Shown here one piece after another: positions 59,650-64,000 of a stretch of DNA of 64,000 nucleotides. The translations under genes were made by a program, and so were the position numbers. The stretch comes from Streptomyces barringtoniae (GTDB lineage: Bacteria > Actinomycetota > Actinomycetes > Streptomycetales > Streptomycetaceae), in the NCBI RefSeq assembly GCF_020819595.1, contig NZ_JAJHNP010000023.1:62001-126000 (forward strand), given 5' to 3'. Under the pieces are notes generated by a model that was not told the origin of the DNA, made no database searches, and was given only the letters and a program-made list of their open reading frames with translations. How positions within the stretch are numbered: the stretch's first letter is position 1; each line of letters starts with the position of its first letter.

Positions 59650-61497
59650 TCACTTCGGTACGTCGTGCCGCGTACGGCCGAGCGCGCGCAGCCACACCTC
59701 GACCGAGATGGTCGAGTACAGGACGGCCTCCCGCAGGTGCCGGGTGGCGGGGCGCTCCGCCAGCCGGCGCAGCACGTCGCCGTCCACCAGGCCCAGCCGT
59801 TCCAGCCGCGAGTCCTCCCACAGCGCCTTCAGGTCGCCGCGGTGCTCGCGCAGCCCGTCGGCCGCGTCCCTGGCTGCGGTGGCCTTGTCGGTCCGGCGCA
59901 GGCACTCCTCGGGCACGATGCCGCGCATGGCCGCGGTCAGGAGCGGCTTGTACTGCCAGGGCGAGACGCGTTCGTCGGGGCGCACGGCGAGGGCGGCCTC
60001 GATGACCCGGTCGTCGAGGAACGGCGAGGCCATGGGCAGCCCGCAGCGGGCCGCCATGTGGTCCCACTGCCGGATGATGCGGGTGCAGTTGCGGATCTGT
60101 TCCAGGTCGGCGTGGAGTCCCCGGTCGGGGTGCAGCGGCCGGGTCCGCCGGGCGGCCGTGCGCAGTGCCCTGCGGGTCAGGTGCTCGGCCTCCGGTGTCA
60201 CCCATTCGAACAGGCGCGGGCTCATGCCCCAGCCGAGGCTGGTGGCGACCGTCGGGGCCAGCGGGTCGCGCAGCCGGTGCTCCGCGTCCGCCAGCCAGGT
60301 GCCGTAGGGGCGGGAGTCGGCCAGGGTGGCGAGCATGGGGCCGAGCGGCCACTGCCACAGCGCCTTGAAGCCGCGCAGCTGCCGCAGCGCGAACAGCGGG
60401 CGGCGCCGGGCCAGCCGGTGGTAGTACGCCTCGGAGCACCAGGCCACGTGGTCGCCCCCGATGCCCGTCAGATGCACCCGGCTGCCCCGTTCGGCCATGG
60501 CCGGCAGGTGGTGCAGGACACGCGCGCGGTCCATGACGCCGATGGTGGGCTCGTCCAGTACGTCGTCGATGTCGAGGAGTCCGGTGTAGACGAGGGGTGA
60601 GGCCTCGGCGTCCCAGATGACGTGCTCGACGTCCGGCAGGGCGGCGGCGGCCCGCTTCGCCCAGTGCAGGTCGGTGTCGGCGGGGTCGCGTCCGGGCCAG
60701 GTGGAGGCCACGACGCGGGCCGGTGAGCGGTCGGCGAGGAAGCAGACGGAGGTGGAGTCGAGGCCGCCGGACAGGTCGCAGCTGACCGTGCCGCCGTGCC
60801 TGGTGCGGGCGTGGACGGCATCGGCGAGGGCCTCGCGGACCCGGGGGGCGCCGGTGCGCAGCGGGACGACCGGTTCCGGGGGTGTCCACCAGCGGGTGTG
60901 GCGTGCGCCTTGGCCGTCGGGTGCGAGGATCAGCGCCTCGTGCGGGGCGACGGCGGTGACGCCGGGCCACAGCGGTTCGTCGAGCAGGGGGTGCGGAACG
61001 GGCCAGAGCAGCCGTACGGCCAGGCGTTCCGGCGCCGGTTCGACGCCGAGCGCGGCGGCCAGGACGTCCGCCCGGGTCGCGGCCACCCGGGTGCCGGCGA
61101 CCGGTGCGTGGAAGACCAGCCGGAGACCGGAGGCCGTGCCCTGCACCCGGATCCGCCCGTCGAGGGCGGCGACCAGGTGGCAGCTGCCGGGCAGCGAACG
61201 GGCCCAGGCGTCCAGCGCGGCGAGGTCGCGCAGGGAGCGGGCGACCCGCTGCAGTTCCGTGGCGTCGACGGGGACGCAGCCGACGAGGGCGAGGGCGGCG
61301 GGGCCGACACGGGCGCTGACGATCTCCTGGTCGTGCCAGTGGCCCACGAGCCAGGGCCGGCCCGAGGCGTGATCGAGGCTGCGGGTGCCGGGGCGGGCGA
61401 AGGAGCGGGCCACGGCGGCCGCGTCCGCGCGGTCGGCGAAGACCGCGAAGTGCGCGTCGCCGTGGCCCGTCCCCGCACTTGCGTGCAGATCAGTCAT
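59650..61497 (-). CDS. Lasso-peptide macrolactam synthetase C (asparagine-synthetase-like)
   Basis: A 615-aa ATP-dependent cyclase that adenylates the ring-acceptor Asp and joins it to the new N terminus. SCDLSGGLDSTSVCFLAD is the PP-loop; GIGGDHVAWCSE and PFLDDRVIEAAL (later synthetase motifs) are present. The N-terminal glutaminase-like half lacks the Cys2 nucleophile. Length is normal for class II lasso C proteins. It starts 35 nt after the precursor stop. Confidence 0.92.
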   Translation of the reverse strand: MTDLHASAGTGHGDAHFAVFADRADAAAVARSFARPGTRSLDHASGRPWLVGHWHDQEIVSARVGPAALALVGCVPVDATELQRVARSLRDLAALDAWARSLPGSCHLVAALDGRIRVQGTASGLRLVFHAPVAGTRVAATRADVLAAALGVEPAPERLAVRLLWPVPHPLLDEPLWPGVTAVAPHEALILAPDGQGARHTRWWTPPEPVVPLRTGAPRVREALADAVHARTRHGGTVSCDLSGGLDSTSVCFLADRSPARVVASTWPGRDPADTDLHWAKRAAAALPDVEHVIWDAEASPLVYTGLLDIDDVLDEPTIGVMDRARVLHHLPAMAERGSRVHLTGIGGDHVAWCSEAYYHRLARRRPLFALRQLRGFKALWQWPLGPMLATLADSRPYGTWLADAEHRLRDPLAPTVATSLGWGMSPRLFEWVTPEAEHLTRRALRTAARRTRPLHPDRGLHADLEQIRNCTRIIRQWDHMAARCGLPMASPFLDDRVIEAALAVRPDERVSPWQYKPLLTAAMRGIVPEECLRRTDKATAARDAADGLREHRGDLKALWEDSRLERLGLVDGDVLRRLAERPATRHLREAVLYSTISVEVWLRALGRTRHDVPK

Positions 61498-61531
61498 GAC
61501 GTCGAGGCAGAGGCCGTCGCTCGTCCGCCGT

Positions 61532-61642
61532 TCAGTTCTTGCTCAGGATGAGCCGGTCGTTGCCGTGGCGCTGCAGCAGCCCGGTCTCCTTGCGGAAGGA
61601 ACCGAGTCGGACGAGGGTCGGTGCCTCGTAGGCCTTCTTCAT
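61532..61642 (-). CDS. Citrulassin-type lasso-peptide precursor (A)
   Basis: A 36-residue precursor that general gene finders may miss. The start codon at 61642 is preceded by GAAGGAGAG at 8 nt. The leader begins MKKAYEAPTLVRLG and matches the recognition motif YxxPxLxxxGxxxxxTG, with Tyr5, Pro8, Leu10, Gly14 and the essential Thr at -2 (Thr20) before Gly21. The predicted core is LLQRHGNDRLILSKN (15 residues). It closely follows citrulassin A, whose core I recall as LLGLAGNDRLVLSKN: Leu1 would be joined to Asp8 (8-residue ring), and Arg9 is the residue converted to citrulline in that family by an unlinked deiminase. All processing genes follow on the same strand. Confidence 0.9.
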   Translation of the reverse strand: MKKAYEAPTLVRLGSFRKETGLLQRHGNDRLILSKN

Positions 61643-62080
61643 GACGTGTTCTCTCCTTCGCTGGTTGTCTCTCCGCCCCCCGAGGGCGGCCTGTCACCAG
61701 CTAGCCGGGGAGCGGGGCGGCCCGACAAGATGGGGGAGAACAGTCGGATTGTCTGCAGATTCCGTCCGATGATGGTGTGTTCGAGCGCTGAACGGGCGCC
61801 TGTGCGGCAGAGGTCCGCGCTCCGCAGGTGCCGGTGGCGTGTGCCGGAGGAACGTTTTCACGTGGACCGCGGCGCGGCGGCAGGACCCCGGCCGGAACGG
61901 GCGCGGGAGGGGATTGCGAGGGCGCACTCCGGTCGGTGCCGCGAATCCGGATGAGGACCCCTAGGGGGCGAGGCCGCCCGGCGTAGGGGGAGCGCTCCGC
62001 CCTGAGAGGTAGGCGAAGAAGCAGGAGATTGGCTCTGGAGATTGATGCCGGTCACACCGGGTGAGAGCGACTATGAAGGC
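61643..62080. other. Lasso promoter region and gene-free stretch
   Basis: 438 bp without a supported gene. The lasso promoter must lie in its left part. The right part carries a CCCCTAGGGG palindrome near 61957-61966. Open frames here have no family signal. Confidence 0.5.
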
Positions 62081-62263
62081 ATGAGCGCAGCAACCATCTC
62101 TCCAGGCCCTGTACGACCGCCGGCCGGCGCCACAGCCGTGGACGGCCCGCATCACCACTGGCTCGGCAACGCCCTGCGCGCCGTCAAGGTGTTCGCGGAG
62201 GCGGCGTTCGGCGTCGTGATCCTCGGCGAGTACGGCGAGGAAGCGGGCATACGCCGCAAGTGA
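62081..62263 (+). CDS. Hypothetical 60-residue protein
   Basis: ATG at 62081 preceded by GAAGG. The peptide runs MSAATISPGP to GEEAGIRRK, with a PHHHWLGNALRAVKVFAEAAFGVVILGEY segment that forms one hydrophobic helix, possibly membrane-associated. Similar short ORFs occur in Streptomyces, often before large genes; function unknown. It precedes the GT87 pseudogene by 18 nt. Confidence 0.6.
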   Translation: MSAATISPGPVRPPAGATAVDGPHHHWLGNALRAVKVFAEAAFGVVILGEYGEEAGIRRK

Positions 62264-62281
62264 CCGCATAGGGTCGCGTCC

Positions 62282-62827
62282 GTGCCACCACAGACGGTGC
62301 GGAAACGGACGGCAGCCCTCCTCCTGGCCCTCTCCCTCGCCGCCTTCGCCGCGTTGTGCGTCCTGCAGCACGCACCCATGGCCGACCTGCTCGTCTACCG
62401 CGCCGAGGGCGCGGCCGTGGCCCACGGCACCGATCTGTACGGCTTCACCGTCACCCGGTGGCGCCTCCCCGCGACCTACCCGCCCTTCGCCGCGATCCTG
62501 TTCGTCCCGGCGGCCTGGCTCCCCCTCCCGGCCCTGAAGGCGGCCTTCCTCGCGGGCAACGCGCTCCTGCTCGCCGCCCTGATCGCCCTCTCGGCCCGCC
62601 TCGCGGGAAGAACGGTCTCCCGGCCCCTGCTCGGCACGGCCACGGCCCTGTTCCTCCGGCTCGTCCCGCACGAGGGCGCCCGCGACCTCCGCCTGCCCTG
62701 GTGGCAACAGCCCCTGGCATCGCCGTACCCGCTGCTGGGGCCGGCGCTGGTCGCGGCGGCGGCGCTCCGGGCGGCTCAGCCGGTGCTGTCCTCCGCCAGG
62801 ATCTCGTCGGCGTCCACGATCCGGTAG
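62282..62827 (+). pseudogene. GT87-type mannosyltransferase, internally deleted
   Basis: The first 120 codons look like the N terminus of a DUF2029/GT87 polyprenol-mannose-using transferase: a membrane start, MADLLVYRAEGAAVAHGTDLYG and LPATYPPFAAILFVPAAWLPL. The sequence then jumps to RLVPHEGARDLRLPWWQQPLASPYPLLGPALVAAAAL, which is normally the C-terminal end of a protein of about 400 aa, then runs into the convergent helicase gene. About 250 codons are missing without loss of frame. TAGGGT sits 7 nt before the GTG (leaderless layout), so it may still be transcribed. Confidence 0.7.
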
Positions 62828-64000
62828 GAGTAGCCCTGTTCGGCCAGGAAGCGCTGGCGGTGGGCGGCGAAGTCCTGGTCGATGGTGTCGCGGGCGACGA
62901 CCGAGTAGAAGTGGGCCTGGTGGCCGTCGGCCTTGGGGCGCAGGACGCGGCCGAGGCGCTGGGCCTCCTCCTGGCGGGAGCCGAAGGTGCCGGACACCTG
63001 GACGGCGACCGTCGCCTCCGGCAGGTCGATGGAGAAGTTCGCGACCTTCGACACCACCAGCACGCTGATCTCGCCCTCCCTGAAGGCGTCGAAGAGCTTC
63101 TCGCGCTGGGCGTTGGAGGTCTCGCCCTTGATGACGGGGGCGTTCAAGTGCTCGCCCAGTTCGTCGAGTTGGTCGATGTACTGGCCGATGACGAGGATCT
63201 GCTGCCCGGCGAAGCGGCGGACGATCGCCTCCGTCACCTTCCGCTTGGTGTCCGTCGTCGCGCAGAAGCGGTACTTCTCCTCCGTCTCGGCGGTGGCGTA
63301 CGCCAGCCGCTCGGTGTCCGTCAGGTTCACCCGGACCTCGACGCAGTCGGCCGGCGCGATGTAGCCCTGCGCCTCGATCTCCTTCCAGGGCGCGTCGAAC
63401 CGCTTCGGCCCGATGAGGGAGAACACGTCCGACTCGCGGCCGTCCTCGCGGACGAGGGTGGCCGTCAGGCCGAGCCGGCGCCGGGCCTGGAGATCCGCCG
63501 TGAACTTGAAGACGGGAGCGGGCAGCAGGTGCACCTCGTCGTAGACGATCAGGCCCCAGTCCCGGGAGTCGAAGAGTTCGAGGTGGGGGTAGATCCCCTT
63601 CCGCTTGGTGGTCAGCACCTGGTAGGTGGCGATGGTGACCGGGCGGATCTCCTTCTTCGTGCCGCTGTACTCGCCGATCTCGTCCTCGGTCAGCGAGGTC
63701 CGCTTCACCAGCTCGTGCTTCCACTGACGGGCCGAGACGGTGTTGGTGACCAGGATGAGCGTCGTGGACTTGGCCTGGGCCATGGATCCTGCGCCCACCA
63801 GTGTCTTACCGGCACCGCACGGCAGCACGACGACGCCGCTGCCGCCGTGCCAGAAGTTCTCCACGGCCTGCTTCTGGTACGGCCTGAGGGCCCAGCCGTC
63901 CTCCAGCAGCTCGATCGGGTGCGCCTCACCGTCGACGTACCCGGCGAGGTCCTCGGCCGGCCAGCCCAGTTTCAGCAGCACCTGCTTGATCTGCCCGCGC
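62776..64000 (-). CDS. XPB-like DNA repair helicase, C-terminal part (runs off window)
   Basis: The reading frame continues to the window edge and beyond, so only about 408 codons are here out of about 550 for bacterial XPB. Present are Walker A LPCGAGKTLVGA, the DEVH box YDEVHLLPA, GLTATLVREDGRE (the RED motif), the SAT-like motif, and helicase domain 2 with VLVVSKVANFSIDLPEA and QRLGRVLRPKADG. It is a 3'-5' DNA helicase of superfamily 2. An ATG at 63981 is internal. The 3' end overlaps the GT87 pseudogene. Confidence 0.9.
   Translation of the reverse strand, partial: RGQIKQVLLKLGWPAEDLAGYVDGEAHPIELLEDGWALRPYQKQAVENFWHGGSGVVVLPCGAGKTLVGAGSMAQAKSTTLILVTNTVSARQWKHELVKRTSLTEDEIGEYSGTKKEIRPVTIATYQVLTTKRKGIYPHLELFDSRDWGLIVYDEVHLLPAPVFKFTADLQARRRLGLTATLVREDGRESDVFSLIGPKRFDAPWKEIEAQGYIAPADCVEVRVNLTDTERLAYATAETEEKYRFCATTDTKRKVTEAIVRRFAGQQILVIGQYIDQLDELGEHLNAPVIKGETSNAQREKLFDAFREGEISVLVVSKVANFSIDLPEATVAVQVSGTFGSRQEEAQRLGRVLRPKADGHQAHFYSVVARDTIDQDFAAHRQRFLAEQGYSYRIVDADEILAEDSTG

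Noticed and set aside
61494-61697. 67-codon frame overlapping the lasso precursor
   Set aside because: It is in another frame, lacks a leader motif and is Arg/Pro/Ala-rich; the 36-codon frame has the ribosome binding site and lasso motif.

Overview
The window is a high-GC actinobacterial chromosome segment, almost certainly Streptomyces. Codons are G/C-ending, starts are often GTG or TTG, and the landmark genes (msiK, cdgB, nagKA, otsB/otsA, thrC with a SAM-I riboswitch, groEL2 with CIRCE, murQ) sit in an order that, from memory, resembles the S. coelicolor SCO4240-SCO4320 neighbourhood. Nothing here was searched against a database; assignments rest on motifs and recalled family features.

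Region by region. 1-1.6 kb: msiK, the shared ATPase of sugar ABC importers, and tRNA-Thr(UGU). 1.6-7.75 kb: a decayed integrative element bounded by a 44-bp direct repeat of the tRNA-Thr 3' end. It holds an integrase stub, a PH-like protein, a repetitive secreted protein, an HTH/two-TM protein, a beta-helix secreted protein, fragments of other tRNAs and four paired 13-bp-spaced repeats that look like integrase arm sites. 7.8-15.6 kb: housekeeping oxidoreductases, a rhomboid-like protein, a DHA2 exporter, and a frameshifted quinone oxidoreductase behind a SoxR-type palindrome. 15.6-21.8 kb: M1 peptidase, an NB-ARC/TPR STAND protein with a small partner, TerD, ArfB. 21.9-27.8 kb: ECF41-type sigma factor, flavin reductase, CdgB, a carbohydrate-binding membrane protein, a PfkB kinase. 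27.9-31.5 kb: nagKA and a divergent solute-binding lipoprotein sharing a DasR-type site. 31.5-35.2 kb: otsB, otsA, gpgS. 35.3-39.8 kb: SAM-I riboswitch-thrC, a sulfur-carrier protein, a cold-shock protein, groEL2. 39.8-43.9 kb: an envelope module with two divergent sigma-factor-like genes, one fused to a transmembrane sensor and overlapping a penicillin-binding protein whose transpeptidase domain is degenerate. 44-57 kb: an old-yellow-enzyme, a MurNAc PTS/etherase/RpiR operon, DinB, HD and GNAT proteins, CutC, HelR-like ATPase. 57.1-61.6 kb: a complete lasso-peptide cluster (A-C-B1-B2-D) whose 36-codon precursor encodes a citrulassin-type core. 62-64 kb: an internally deleted GT87 pseudogene and the C-terminal part of an XPB-like helicase running off the window.

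Functional links: MurNAc import (EIIBC), MurQ, NagA and NagK form an amino-sugar/peptidoglycan-recycling theme with MsiK as a general import ATPase. OtsA/OtsB and GpgS make compatible solutes. At least eleven genes start 6-7 nt after a TANNNT hexamer, which suggests leaderless transcripts. The most interesting items are the citrulassin-like cluster, the sigma-TM/pseudo-PBP pair, the HTH/two-TM island protein and NB-ARC pair with amyloid-like glycine motifs, and the composite tRNA-Thr island.
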